NCBI GenBank assembly: GCA_016873755.1 | Contig: VGWB01000003.1 | Location: 1-46,023, forward strand | Direction of reading: 5' to 3' | Length of the DNA: 46,023 bases | DNA from: Ignavibacteria bacterium | GTDB taxonomy: Bacteria; Bacteroidota; Ignavibacteria; UBA10030 | Shown here: in pieces, positions 16,685-24,596 of the stretch | Numbering within the stretch: the stretch's first letter is position 1 | How the letters are laid out: every line of letters starts with the position of its first letter | Position numbers and translations under genes: made by a program | The notes under the pieces: model-generated | Databases searched by the model: none | The model's input: the letters and a program-made list of their open reading frames with translations, nothing else | Told to the model about the DNA's origin: nothing

Positions 16685-18019
16685 TCAAGGTGAGAGGCTT
16701 CCTCCCTCAATCTCCCCGAATAAATCATACTCTGTTGCATCCACGACGCGGACTGAGGCAATACTTCCTTCCGACAATCCGTTGCTTGAAGTGACATATA
16801 CTTCCTGGTCAATCTCGGGGGCGTCCCACTCCGTTCGTCCGACGAGAAAATCTCCCTCTCGACGATCGAAGAGCACGTTGACCGTGCTGCCAATCAGCGA
16901 CTGGTTACGTTCCAGCGATATCCCTTGCTGAAGCTGCATGATCCCGTCCCGTCGCGCCTCCTTCACCTCTTTGGGAATCGGATCTCCGAGATCATACGCT
17001 GCCGTTCCGTCTTCTTGCGAGTACGTGAATACCCCCAGCCTGTGGAATTTCATCTGACTCACAAAATCGCAGAGGATCTCGTAGTCCCTCTCCGTCTCGT
17101 TCGGGTAACCTACAATGAGCGTGGTGCGGAGAGCGATGTCGGGCAATTTCTCTCGGATGCTCTGAATCAGTTCTCTCGTCGCACGGCGCGTGACGCCCCG
17201 CCGCATCGACCTCAGCACGTCATCCGATGCGTGTTGCACAGGAATATCGAGATACCGACAGAGCTTCGGCGATTCGCAGTAGACATTCAAGATACCCATC
17301 GGGAATTTCGCCGGGAACGCGTACATCAGCCGGATCCATTCGATGCCCCCGATTGTCGTCACTCTCCGCAGCAGCGTCTCCAAACGACGTTCACCGTAGC
17401 GGTCGACCCCGTAGTACGTCGTGTCCTGACCGATAAGAATCAGCTCCTTCACGCCTTTGTCGGCCAGACGCTGTGCCTCCCCAACGACTTCCTCAAGCGG
17501 TCTCGTCCGGTGGGTTCCGCGCATCAGGGGGATCGCACAGAACGAACACGGGTGATCGCAGCCCTCAGAGATCTTCAGGTACGCAGAATGAGACGGAGTC
17601 GAGAGCACCCTCTCCCCCAGGAGCTCCTGCCTGAAGTCCACGCCCAATTCGGCCACGACCTCCCTGAGGTGGTGAGACCCGTAATAGGCATCGACGTCGG
17701 GGATCTCCTGCGCCAGCTGCTCTGCATACCGCTCGGAAAGGCATCCCATCACCACCACTTTCTTGAGCCTTCCGATATTCTTTCGCTGAACGGCCTCCAC
17801 GATCGCGTCGACGGATTCCTGTTTGGCCGCTTCGATGAATCCGCACGTGTTGACGACAGCGATCTCCGCGTCTTCCACGTCCTCGACAAGCCGGGCCCCG
17901 TTCCCTCCCAGCTGCCCGAGCAAGAGTTCGGTGTCGACGACGTTCTTCGAGCAACCCAGAGTTATGACGCTGATACCGGGCCCACGTTTCCTCTTCATTC
18001 CATCCACGATCGTTCTCAC
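16685..18019 (-). CDS. rimO: Ribosomal protein S12 methylthiotransferase RimO
   Basis: This 444-aa radical-SAM enzyme adds a methylthio group to an aspartate of ribosomal protein S12. The N-terminal cluster cysteines are C23 (LGCSKN), C59 (NTCGF) and C93 (MGCLSERY). The radical-SAM CxxxCxxC is C154, C158, C161 (EGCDHPCSFCAIP). A C-terminal TRAM domain follows (residues about 370-440). The LGCSKNxVD start distinguishes RimO from MiaB. The GTG start at 18019 overlaps the cdsA stop by 4 bp (GTGA). An ATG at 17998 is an alternative. Confidence 0.95.
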   Translation of the reverse strand: MRTIVDGMKRKRGPGISVITLGCSKNVVDTELLLGQLGGNGARLVEDVEDAEIAVVNTCGFIEAAKQESVDAIVEAVQRKNIGRLKKVVVMGCLSERYAEQLAQEIPDVDAYYGSHHLREVVAELGVDFRQELLGERVLSTPSHSAYLKISEGCDHPCSFCAIPLMRGTHRTRPLEEVVGEAQRLADKGVKELILIGQDTTYYGVDRYGERRLETLLRRVTTIGGIEWIRLMYAFPAKFPMGILNVYCESPKLCRYLDIPVQHASDDVLRSMRRGVTRRATRELIQSIREKLPDIALRTTLIVGYPNETERDYEILCDFVSQMKFHRLGVFTYSQEDGTAAYDLGDPIPKEVKEARRDGIMQLQQGISLERNQSLIGSTVNVLFDRREGDFLVGRTEWDAPEIDQEVYVTSSNGLSEGSIASVRVVDATEYDLFGEIEGGSLSP

Positions 18020-18969
18020 GATAACACAACAAAATCTATATAAAGATACACAATGGGCGCCACAAAAACCAGACTATCGAAGCGATCGAGGACGCCGCCG
18101 TGCCCGGGTATGATCGAAGAGGAGTCCTTTACTCCGGCATCGCGCTTGAATCGCGACTCTACCAAGTCACCCAACTGACCGAAGATCCCGACGACAGCGC
18201 CGAGGACCAGAGCGTTCGTCAGAGAGAGATAGTCCAGCACGAGTGCACGCGCCGCGATCATGGTGAGGATCGCAAAGACGAAGCCTGCGATAGCACCCTC
18301 CCACGATTTCTTCGGACTCACGCGCTCGAAAAGCCGGTGCCGCCCGATGGAGAGACCGACGAAGTAGGCAGCGGTATCGCAAACCCAAATGGTAGCGAGG
18401 ATCGAAACGACCGTGTACCCACCCCATCGGGTAATGGCGTGGAGTTGACCTTGGTCGGCGAAACTCGTGGGAAAGAATTTGTGGACTGGAAAACCGTAGG
18501 GAAAGAGCTCGCGCGTCGAGATCAGTGTGCCGTAGAAAAGCGAAATGAAGACCACACCGAGAACCGTTGTCCCGAGGTTCAGTGTGGGAGATCCCTTCTG
18601 GCGAAACAGTTCGATTAAGAGCGCAATAAGGATGAAGAGGAGCAAGACCACGAGCAGGAACTGCAATTGGGAGAACATCGAGAGCTGTATCCCCCTGCCC
18701 TCAAAATAGCTGAATATGTCCACCTGAAGGCGTTCATAGACGAACGCTCCGTTCACCACGAAGCCGGCGAGGATGCCGGCGGTTTTCAGCGGGAAGGCAC
18801 CTTTCTTCTCCGCGAGCTTGTAGAACTCGTGGAGGGATAGACCCGAGAGGAGCGCGACAAAAGCGAAGAAGAGATATCCTCCCTCCATCGTGATCCAGAT
18901 GATGGAAGGTATAGCCACAGCAGCCACGGCAATTCGGGTCGGCAGACCTCCGAAACGCGATGTTGTCAA
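18016..18969 (-). CDS. cdsA: Phosphatidate cytidylyltransferase
   Basis: This 317-aa membrane enzyme makes CDP-diacylglycerol from CTP and phosphatidic acid, the branch point of phospholipid synthesis. The C-terminal CdsA signature is intact: SRFKRDAGVKDSSSIIPGHG followed by GVLDRFDS. An earlier conserved part is SPKKSWEGAIAGFVFAI. About eight hydrophobic segments are visible. The start is TTG, in the tight - strand gene run. If archaeal-type ether lipids are made here, a CarS-type enzyme would also be needed, but this protein looks like ordinary CdsA. Confidence 0.95.
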   Translation of the reverse strand: MTTSRFGGLPTRIAVAAVAIPSIIWITMEGGYLFFAFVALLSGLSLHEFYKLAEKKGAFPLKTAGILAGFVVNGAFVYERLQVDIFSYFEGRGIQLSMFSQLQFLLVVLLLFILIALLIELFRQKGSPTLNLGTTVLGVVFISLFYGTLISTRELFPYGFPVHKFFPTSFADQGQLHAITRWGGYTVVSILATIWVCDTAAYFVGLSIGRHRLFERVSPKKSWEGAIAGFVFAILTMIAARALVLDYLSLTNALVLGAVVGIFGQLGDLVESRFKRDAGVKDSSSIIPGHGGVLDRFDSLVFVAPIVYLYIDFVVLS

Positions 18970-19056
18970 GCTTTTTTTCCTCGCTCAATGAGATGATGGC
19001 TGTTCACATCGTTGCCTGGTTCGAGGCGGTTGGCTGGAACGGTATTCGCAGTCTGT

Positions 19057-19995
19057 TCACTCCTCACCTCCTGCCTGGACGCTGCTGGTAACGCGCAGGT
19101 ACGACGAAAATGATACGGTGAACAGAGCAAGAAACAGGAACAGCTGCGCAAGAATCATCGGCATGTTGATGTCGGATCCTTCCGTCGCTCCCAGCACCAT
19201 CTGATCATCCATCCGGAAGTATGCCACGACTACCGCGAGGACGTTGTTCAGGAAGTGGACGGTCATTGCCAGGACGATGCTCTTCGAACGCATTCGCAGG
19301 TAGCCGAAATACCATCCGAGGATCATCAGCGGTATGATGGCGAAGGGATTGAAGTGAAATGCGCCAAAGATGATCCCTGTGATCAAAGCTGCCCGAGCAG
19401 GAGTAATGACGCGTTCGAAACTGCTCTGGATCAGCCCGCGAAAGAGCAACTCTTCAATGACAGCCGGGGCAACAGCAACAACCAAAATTACAAAGAGGAG
19501 CTCAGGCACCGTCTGGGATGACACCAGCGTTTTGAACATCTCCTGAATCATCTCTTTGAGCGGCTCCACCAGCCTTTGGATGTCCTCCGGCAAAGGGATG
19601 CGATCCTGAAAGAAGAGGTAGATCTGGAAAACCTCTTGGAGGAAGATCAGGCCGAGGGAAGCGAATATGGTCTCGCCGACCCGGGGCATGCGCCATGGGA
19701 ATACCGCCGACGCCTTCCTGCTCAGCAGACGGGCGAAGAGGAGGGTGGGGAGAAGAATGAAAAGCGTCTGGCCGACGATGGTCAGTGTTCTGTGCTGCAT
19801 CACATTCTCAGGCGTGACCCTCGTGCCGATCAAGAAGAAAGTCAGCGTGCCGCCGACGACCTGGTAGAGAAGGAATATGAGGAAGAGACAGATCAGGGCA
19901 AACGCCGCCGGCGAGATGTTGTATCGCTGGAGGAAAGAAGGCTCTTGCTGCGGCAACGGCCTCCCATCCGGCGTGCGGTCGACGTGTTCGGTCAT
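19057..19995 (-). CDS. CPBP (CAAX/ABI) family intramembrane metalloprotease
   Basis: This 312-aa multi-spanning membrane protein has the CPBP motifs. EELLFRGLIQSSFER carries the EExxxR glutamates, GIIFGAFHFNP carries the FxxxH motif, and TVHFLNN is the third conserved His region. Family members are glutamic-type or metal-dependent intramembrane proteases or scaffolds, with roles in processing or bacteriocin self-protection. The substrate is unknown. Its ATG directly follows the stop of the deoxyhypusine-synthase-like gene (TAGATG), so the genes are coupled. Confidence 0.88.
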   Translation of the reverse strand: MTEHVDRTPDGRPLPQQEPSFLQRYNISPAAFALICLFLIFLLYQVVGGTLTFFLIGTRVTPENVMQHRTLTIVGQTLFILLPTLLFARLLSRKASAVFPWRMPRVGETIFASLGLIFLQEVFQIYLFFQDRIPLPEDIQRLVEPLKEMIQEMFKTLVSSQTVPELLFVILVVAVAPAVIEELLFRGLIQSSFERVITPARAALITGIIFGAFHFNPFAIIPLMILGWYFGYLRMRSKSIVLAMTVHFLNNVLAVVVAYFRMDDQMVLGATEGSDINMPMILAQLFLFLALFTVSFSSYLRVTSSVQAGGEE

Positions 19996-20958
19996 CTACG
20001 AGACCTTGGGCAATTGAGATTTGATCATCGCGGCCAGGAGGGGCACCATGATTTCGTGATGCCCTGTGAAGGAGTACCCGCGGCCGTGCCGCTGGGTGGG
20101 GCGCTCAACCACGTTCACACAAGGCCGGTACTGACGGATCATATCGAAGTCTGCCGTGCTGAAACCTCTCGCAGGGTAGCCCAGGTTCCGCGCAACGGTG
20201 AGTGCCTTGAGAAACACCTCCGGGAGAATCACTGCTGATCCGATGTTCAGCACGACGCCGCCATTCCTCAGATCTTTCACGGAGTTGGCAAGAATCTTGA
20301 AATCCCGAAACGTCATCTCGCCGGTCGCTGCGCCATCCATCGTCGGCTGCTGATGGACGGTGTCCGTCCCTATTGCAGCGTGCACGGTCACGGGAACGGC
20401 GTATGCATAGCATGTTGCCAGAACACTCAACGATCGATAGGGGCCCTTCAGCGCGTGGATCTTCTTGGCCAGCGCCTCACCGTACCCGTCCTTCGACTCG
20501 CCGAACGCCTCGACGAGCGCCTTGTTGATGAAATCTCCCGTTTCCTTCGACATCCCGAACTTCCCATCCAGGATGTTCGCGGCCACATCCTCCGACGTCT
20601 TTCCCCACATCGCTGTTTCGACGTCGTGGATGGCGGCCGCGCTGTTCATCGCGACGTGCGTCACGATCTTGCGCCTGACGAGATCGTTCATGACCGGTGA
20701 CAGGCCAACCTTGATAACGTGTCCCCCCATCATTACGATGACCGGCTTTCGCTGCTTTCGTGCACGAACGATGTCGCGGACGAGATCGCGGAGTTCCTGT
20801 GCTGCCAAGATTCGTGGAAGCGAGTCCAGGAACTGGCTCACGCGTGCTTTCCGTGGATCAACCAGCCGGGCGAAATCATCTGGCGTCACTTTGCTGGCCC
20901 GACTGCGGATGGATATCGTCTTGACGCCGACCAGGGGAAGTTGCTTGTAGCGAGACAT
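19996..20958 (-). CDS. Deoxyhypusine-synthase-like protein of unknown function
   Basis: This protein of about 320 aa resembles the deoxyhypusine/homospermidine synthase fold. The supporting segments are VMMGGHVIKVGLSP, THVAMNSAAAIHDVE (compare the DHS 'NGAGIIHDFE' type), NGGVVLNIGSAVILPEVFLK and GFSTADFDMIRQYRPCVNVV. I do not see the C-terminal region around the catalytic lysine of true DHS (EAVSWGKI-type). Instead it ends with RHGRGYSFTGHHEIMVPLLA. So it is probably a distinct subfamily with a different NAD-linked reaction. Bacteria lack eIF5A, and bacterial relatives can make homospermidine. ATG 20958 was chosen because the longer frame overlaps the upstream gene. Confidence 0.55.
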   Translation of the reverse strand: MSRYKQLPLVGVKTISIRSRASKVTPDDFARLVDPRKARVSQFLDSLPRILAAQELRDLVRDIVRARKQRKPVIVMMGGHVIKVGLSPVMNDLVRRKIVTHVAMNSAAAIHDVETAMWGKTSEDVAANILDGKFGMSKETGDFINKALVEAFGESKDGYGEALAKKIHALKGPYRSLSVLATCYAYAVPVTVHAAIGTDTVHQQPTMDGAATGEMTFRDFKILANSVKDLRNGGVVLNIGSAVILPEVFLKALTVARNLGYPARGFSTADFDMIRQYRPCVNVVERPTQRHGRGYSFTGHHEIMVPLLAAMIKSQLPKVS

Positions 20959-20965
20959 GATCAGC

Positions 20966-21802
20966 CTATTTGACTTTTGCGTTGATGTGTCCAAAAACTC
21001 CGGAATACTCCCGCAGTTCCGCATCTATGGAGCCGATGATGACCTTCGTGCTCACCTTGACCGGGATCTTGCGCTCGTCATCGGTAAGCCAGATCAAGAC
21101 TCGCCCCTCGCTCTTGAACAATCCTCCCTCCTTGATCAACGGCTCAACGATGATGCAGTCGAAGGTCCCCGCGTCAACCTCGACCCGCTGGCGTCCGAGA
21201 AACTTGACGGCAAGCGTGTAGGTCGTGTCTTTGTAGAAATTCTGGAGCATGATCTTCTCCCCGGGACGCGAGGAAGTGTAGTCGAGAGTCCGGACGTAAT
21301 AAAACGCAGAGACGACGTCGTGGACATATGGGGGTATGGGATACTGTTTCCCCTCAGCATAGGCGATGTTATTCACCTGGTCGAAAACAGCGCTGAAGTC
21401 GCGTTTGTACCTCCCTTCCCTCACCTTCTGTACAAACTTCCAGGGGAAGACTCCGCTGACATCTAAGTAGGTCTCGTACCGGTCTTCAACCCTGTAAATC
21501 CAGGAAAACGTCGGCGTTGAGTTGACCGTGAACACCACCTCGTAGCACGGTCGCCCGAACAAGGTGTCTGTCCTCGGAATACTCATGACGGCCTCCCCAG
21601 CAACAAAGAAGCCGTATCCTACGTCGAAGACGAGCCGCTCGCCCACTGCAAACGCCGATTGGGGCTTGAAGCGCAAGTAGACATCCGTTTGGTACGAGGA
21701 ATTCCTCGCTTGCAGCGCCTTCGTCGCGAGAGAATCCTGCGCCGAAAGGAGAGCGCCACCGATCGTGACTTCAGCTAGCCAAAAAGCGAGAACGCGTCTC
21801 AT
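20966..21802 (-). CDS. DUF3108-family secreted protein
   Basis: This protein of about 278 aa starts with a signal-like segment (MRRVLAFWLAEVTIGGALLSA). The DUF3108 beta-rich pattern follows: GERLVFDVGYGFFVAGEAVM, CYEVVFTVNSTPTFSWIYRVEDRYETYLD as successive strands, YVRTLDYTSSRPGEK and FDCIIVEPLIKEGGLFKSEG. The family is periplasmic or outer-membrane-facing and uncharacterised. The ATG at 21802 is 4 bp after the stop of the glycosyltransferase gene; an upstream frame to 21874 overlaps that gene and lacks a signal peptide at its start. The operon context points to envelope work. Confidence 0.8.
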   Translation of the reverse strand: MRRVLAFWLAEVTIGGALLSAQDSLATKALQARNSSYQTDVYLRFKPQSAFAVGERLVFDVGYGFFVAGEAVMSIPRTDTLFGRPCYEVVFTVNSTPTFSWIYRVEDRYETYLDVSGVFPWKFVQKVREGRYKRDFSAVFDQVNNIAYAEGKQYPIPPYVHDVVSAFYYVRTLDYTSSRPGEKIMLQNFYKDTTYTLAVKFLGRQRVEVDAGTFDCIIVEPLIKEGGLFKSEGRVLIWLTDDERKIPVKVSTKVIIGSIDAELREYSGVFGHINAKVK

Positions 21803-21806
21803 AGCT

Positions 21807-22865
21807 TCAGATTTGCCCGATGCTCTTTCTTTGCGATTCGACCAGACTACCCGCGGCACGTCGCACTTCCTCAACCGTTATCTGATCCATACAGTCGTTT
21901 CCCTGGCAAGGTCCTCCTTTACAACGAGGACATGCCGCACTATCGGCGGTAAAGACCACTCTCTTGGTCGTTAGCGGCCCCCAGCGTCGGGGACCGCATT
22001 CGCGTATCGGCGGATAGAAACCGATCACCGGAGTCCCGACGGCGGCGGCGATGTGCAAAGGCCCTGTTGAGTTCGAAACGAAGAGATCAGCCGAGCGAAG
22101 GAATCCGGCGAGCGCCTTCAACGAGAGTTTACCGACAAGCGGAATCGCCTTCCTCCCTGAAAGCTCGACGACCAGGTGAACAAGAGATTCCTCGTTCGCG
22201 GCGCCCGTCACCACAACGCGGAAACCGTCATCCGTGAGCGCTGTGGCCAGTTTTCCGAAGTTCTGCGGGCTCCAATCCCTGGCCGAGCCACCACTCCCCG
22301 GATGCAGGACCGCTACCGGGCCGCCAACATCCAGGCCGAGCCCGCTCCATACGACCCGGGCGGATTCTTCGTCCTTCAAACTAATTGGCAGCACCGGGCA
22401 AGGGACACTCGATGAGTTGCAGCCAACCGCTTTGAGCAACGATAGGTTGTACTCTGCCTCGTGCTTCTCCGCCGTCTTTCGATGCTCGAAAACCCTCGTA
22501 TTGAAAAGGAACGAATACCAGCGGTATCCCGTTCCGACCCGAACCGGGATGCCGGCAAGAAACAACAAAACTGCGACCCGGAGTGTGGGGTGGGCCACAA
22601 CGGCCAGATCGAATTTGAGGGATCGGAGTTCAGAAAGGAATGAGAAAAAAGGCTTCGGCTCACCATTTTGATCAGAGACGATCGTCTCGTCCAAGCCGAT
22701 GAATCCCCCGGCAAGCTCCCGTGTGTAGCTTCGAAGGAGCATCGTGATTCTTGCAGCCGGAAACGTCGATCGCAGGATGGTCACCATCGGAAGTGAAAGA
22801 ACCACGTCACCGATCCTGTCGGTACGTACCACGAGCACGTTGTGGAATCGATCTTCTTTCACCAC
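21807..22865 (-). CDS. Glycosyltransferase family 9 (heptosyltransferase-like)
   Basis: This 352-aa GT-B enzyme of the LPS heptosyltransferase family starts with VLVVRTDRIGDVVLSLPMV and carries VAVLHPGSGGSARDWSPQNF in the C-terminal nucleotide-sugar domain. FVSNSTGPLHIAAAVGTPVIG is the conserved donor-binding segment. A Cys-rich end piece (CPRCKGGPCQGNDC) is present, which suggests a bound metal. It likely adds heptose or a related sugar to the LPS core. Start is one of two consecutive GTG codons. It opens the long co-directional gene run to pncA. Confidence 0.9.
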   Translation of the reverse strand: MVKEDRFHNVLVVRTDRIGDVVLSLPMVTILRSTFPAARITMLLRSYTRELAGGFIGLDETIVSDQNGEPKPFFSFLSELRSLKFDLAVVAHPTLRVAVLLFLAGIPVRVGTGYRWYSFLFNTRVFEHRKTAEKHEAEYNLSLLKAVGCNSSSVPCPVLPISLKDEESARVVWSGLGLDVGGPVAVLHPGSGGSARDWSPQNFGKLATALTDDGFRVVVTGAANEESLVHLVVELSGRKAIPLVGKLSLKALAGFLRSADLFVSNSTGPLHIAAAVGTPVIGFYPPIRECGPRRWGPLTTKRVVFTADSAACPRCKGGPCQGNDCMDQITVEEVRRAAGSLVESQRKSIGQI

Positions 22866-22977
22866 GGTGAGCGCGTTAGCCGACAGTCAATATACGGCAA
22901 GGTGTGGTGAGGCGCAAGAAACGTGGCGGTCGATCGGTAGGAAGAGCATGGGAACTCTCTGTTTCTTGAACGAAGGT

Positions 22978-24144
22978 TCACGATATGAAGACCTTCGCCA
23001 CTTCCAACAAGAGCGACGGTCGATTCCAGAGAGCTGTGCGGAAAATGCCTCCGACGGTTCTTTTCTCTTCAGGGAGCTTGCGCGCTTCGTCACAGAGCTT
23101 GTTCAGTGTCTCGTCGCTGAATTCGTAGATCGCCTCTTTGATGCAGTAGAACACCTCGTGACGCCAACCGAGTCGCTTGTGCCAACGCGCTTCGTATTCT
23201 CTGAGAAATGTCAGATCGTTCCGCCGGATCGCCTCGGCGGCCACTTGCCCTGCCAGCATTCCCCCGATCATCCCGCTGATGATGCCGCCTCCTGACACCG
23301 GATTGACTTGATGAGCCGCATCGCCAACCAGGATGACGTTGTTCTTCACGATCTCATCGCATGTCGTGGCACATGGGACACCGCCTGCAATCCTTGTGAG
23401 GACAGCAGCGTTTGGATATCGTTTTTCGATGAAATCTTCCAGGTATCGCACCGGAGCTCGCTCTTTCGCGGTCTCCACGCTGATACCAATACCGACATTG
23501 GCGGTGTTTCTTCCTTTGGGAAACACCCACAAATATCCGCCGGGGGCAACCTTCTCGCCGAAGTAGAAGTCGAGGATACCATCCTCCACGCTCACACCGG
23601 ACAACGTCACCTGTGCGCAGCTCTCCATGTCGTGGATGTGGCACGTGGTGTCGATCCCTGCCCATTTCCCAACCCGGCTCTCCACGCCGTCCGCCCCCAC
23701 AACAACCTTGGAGCGGATCTCCACCTTCTGGTCCTTTATGAGAGCACGCACACCCTCGATCTTCCCGTTCACCTTGAGGAGATCATACACATAGGCCTTC
23801 GTCACAAGTTCTGCACCTTCCTGCACAGCCAGCTTTGCCAGCTCATAGTCGAAGATGCGTCTCTCGAGGATGTACCCGATTCCGTCGAGTCGCGGTACAA
23901 TTGAATTCCCATTGGGCACAACGATTCGGAACTTGCTGACGGTAGCGGCGATCCACTTCGGGTCGGGTTCGATAAACTGAGCCACACCTTCGTGACTGAC
24001 CGCTTCCGCGCACCGAACCGGGTATCCGACATCGCGATCTTTTTCCAGAACCATCACTGACGCACCATCCGCTGCCGCATACCTCGCCGCCGTGGAGCCA
24101 GCCGGCCCTGCGCCTACCACAATGACGTCGTACAAGTCTTTCAT
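22978..24144 (-). CDS. Geranylgeranyl reductase family FAD-dependent oxidoreductase
   Basis: This 388-aa flavoprotein reduces the double bonds of geranylgeranyl chains. The FAD dinucleotide fold is GAGPAG (11-16). The archaeal/plant GGR motif PVRCAEAV lies at 42-49. The substrate-site motif PGGYLWVFPKG is at 201-211, and GDAAHQVNPVSGGG is at 274-287. These match geranylgeranyl reductases of archaea, plants and some bacteria. A small ferredoxin gene lies 8 bp upstream and could supply electrons, as reported for archaeal GGR. Candidate substrates are ether-lipid chains, menaquinone side chains or polyprenols. A DGGGPS-like UbiA gene lies about 10 kb downstream. Confidence 0.9.
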   Translation of the reverse strand: MKDLYDVIVVGAGPAGSTAARYAAADGASVMVLEKDRDVGYPVRCAEAVSHEGVAQFIEPDPKWIAATVSKFRIVVPNGNSIVPRLDGIGYILERRIFDYELAKLAVQEGAELVTKAYVYDLLKVNGKIEGVRALIKDQKVEIRSKVVVGADGVESRVGKWAGIDTTCHIHDMESCAQVTLSGVSVEDGILDFYFGEKVAPGGYLWVFPKGRNTANVGIGISVETAKERAPVRYLEDFIEKRYPNAAVLTRIAGGVPCATTCDEIVKNNVILVGDAAHQVNPVSGGGIISGMIGGMLAGQVAAEAIRRNDLTFLREYEARWHKRLGWRHEVFYCIKEAIYEFSDETLNKLCDEARKLPEEKRTVGGIFRTALWNRPSLLLEVAKVFIS

Positions 24145-24152
24145 ATCCCAAA

Positions 24153-24386
24153 TCAGAATGACGGTGGATGATCCTGTGGAAGCGACAGGACTCTGGGGAG
24201 ATGTTCGATGCCTTCACGATGAAACTCGATGACCTCCCACGGGCAGGCCCAGACGCACTTCCGGCAATTGGTGCATCGCTCGTCGATGATGCGGATTTCC
24301 GCCTCCAGCAGCTCGATGGCATCCTCGGGGCAAACGCCGACACAGCACCCGCAAAAATCGCATTTTCCCGGGACGATGTAGATCAT
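24153..24386 (-). CDS. 2[4Fe-4S] ferredoxin, likely partner of the geranylgeranyl reductase
   Basis: This ferredoxin of about 77 aa carries two CxxCxxCxxxCP clusters: CDFCGCCVGVCP and CTNCRKCVWACP. It probably passes electrons to the reductase encoded 8 bp downstream. The frame is open upstream to an ATG at 24452, but the ribosome-binding region of that ATG is a perfect hairpin (24461-24480). Ferredoxins of this type usually begin just before the first Cys cluster, so the internal ATG at 24386 (MIYIVPGKC) is preferred. No clear Shine-Dalgarno is seen for either, so the start is uncertain. Confidence 0.85.
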   Translation of the reverse strand: MIYIVPGKCDFCGCCVGVCPEDAIELLEAEIRIIDERCTNCRKCVWACPWEVIEFHREGIEHLPRVLSLPQDHPPSF

Positions 24387-24460
24387 CAATGGCGTGGTAC
24401 GTTTCACAGGACGACTCGGGTTTCCCTCTTCCTTATCGTTTTGAAAAGTCATTTGACGTC

Positions 24461-24480
24461 ATTCCGGCGAAAGCCGGAAT
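24461..24480. repeat. Palindromic repeat with GAAA tetraloop
   Basis: ATTCCGGC (24461-24468) and GCCGGAAT (24473-24480) form a perfect 8-bp stem with a GAAA loop, preceded by GTC. It matches the widespread 'GTCATTCCGGCGAAAGCCGGAATCCAG' class of intergenic repeats. It lies between the dnaG end and the ferredoxin gene. Confidence 0.8.
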
Positions 24481-24596
24481 CCAGAACACAGTGGAGTCCC
24501 AAGTCCTTGAAAGATTTTGGCTGCCGACGTGCAGGACCGGCATAATGCCTTTTTCGCCTTCTCCGATCCGTCACGAATCTGATCCGTATGCGTGAT

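Noticed and set aside
16925..18043. 372-codon + strand frame opposite rimO
   Set aside because: The rimO cysteine clusters on the - strand are decisive.
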